In this document: positions 13,610 to 13,778 of the stretch, in pieces
Layout of the letters: every line of letters begins with the position of its first letter
Position numbering within the stretch: the stretch's first letter is position 1
Source of the DNA: Eggerthellales bacterium UBA948
Lineage (GTDB): Bacteria; Actinomycetota; Coriobacteriia; Coriobacteriales; UBA8131
Direction: 5' to 3'
Assembly (NCBI GenBank): GCA_002293265.1
Contig: DBCW01000174.1
Span: 13,141 to 26,918, forward strand
Length of the DNA stretch: 13,778 nt
The notes under the pieces: model-generated
The model's input: the letters and a program-made list of their open reading frames with translations, nothing else
The model's database searches: none
Told to the model about the DNA's origin: nothing
Made by a program: the position numbers and the translations under genes

Positions 13610-13778
13610 ATGCTGCAAATAGGTGACATTGTGGATACACAGTTGGATGAAGTTGATTACTTTGTTGTATGGGCAACAGAGCTCTATAGAGCCAACAAAG
13701 GTTTGAGCGGGTCGGAGATCAATGAGCTGTTTGCCAAACATAATATCTATGAAATGCTGCGTGAGAATTACTTTCTCT
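13610..13778 (+). CDS. DUF3791 family protein, N-terminal part (cut by window end)
   Basis: An ATG 2 nt after the previous stop opens a frame that stays open to the window end (56 complete codons visible). The translation has DYFVVWATELYRANKGLSGS followed by EINELFAKHNIYEMLRENYF. This matches the DUF3791 pattern of a helix with E-x-Y, then L-S-G-x-E-(V/I), L-F and a closing Y-(L/I)-x-E-N-Y; full-length members are about 70 residues. It is the third gene of the tightly packed cassette. It probably interacts with the DUF3990 protein or the 78-aa protein, but no role is known. The stop codon and what follows lie outside the window. Confidence 0.8.
   Translation, partial: MLQIGDIVDTQLDEVDYFVVWATELYRANKGLSGSEINELFAKHNIYEMLRENYFL

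Overview
The window comes from an anaerobic bacterium of moderate GC content. The best guess is a member of the Coriobacteriia (Eggerthella-like). That guess rests on a 12-TM membrane protein with a C-terminal LuxR helix-turn-helix, encoded divergently from a molybdopterin oxidoreductase, a pairing well known from Eggerthella lenta and relatives. It also rests on Ni-CO dehydrogenase genes and gut-type toxin-antitoxin-like cassettes. The assignment is an inference; no 16S or marker gene is present.

Layout. (1) 1-3547, minus strand: a CO-oxidation operon in the order cooF (ferredoxin with four [4Fe-4S] clusters), cooS (Ni-CO dehydrogenase), a NuoE/HydC-like [2Fe-2S] protein and a NuoF/HydB-like diaphorase cut by the window edge. 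All C-cluster ligands of CooS are present. Electrons from CO plausibly pass through CooF to the diaphorase and NAD(P). (2) 3664-6545, minus strand: a cytoplasmic DMSO-reductase-family molybdoenzyme, translationally coupled to a very short iron-sulfur protein and followed by a strong rho-independent terminator. (3) 6546-8194: a divergent intergenic region with a perfect 8-8-8 inverted repeat over the promoter of the membrane LuxR regulator, probably the switch for region 2. (4) 8323-8802, minus strand: a flavodoxin-like protein.

(5) 9000-9695, plus strand: a toxin-antitoxin pair, a RelB/DinJ-like antitoxin with an unusual acidic tail and a PIN-domain toxin that overlap by 4 nt. Direct repeats sit in the promoter. 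(6) 9743-12708, plus strand: a possible 34-aa ORF, then an ECF sigma factor, a one-TM anti-sigma-like protein and a YfbK-type von Willebrand A lipoprotein, probably one cell-envelope signalling unit. (7) 12890-13778, plus strand: a tightly packed cassette of a DUF3990 protein, a 78-aa protein and a DUF3791 protein cut by the window end, resembling an uncharacterised toxin-antitoxin-like locus of gut bacteria.

Several genes start downstream of their longest open frame (cooF, molybdoenzyme, FeS protein, flavodoxin, vWA lipoprotein, DUF3990). Shine-Dalgarno placement or family N-termini decide this, and the corrected starts are given. No intergenic gap exceeds 300 bases. I saw no tRNA, rRNA, CRISPR array or insertion sequence.
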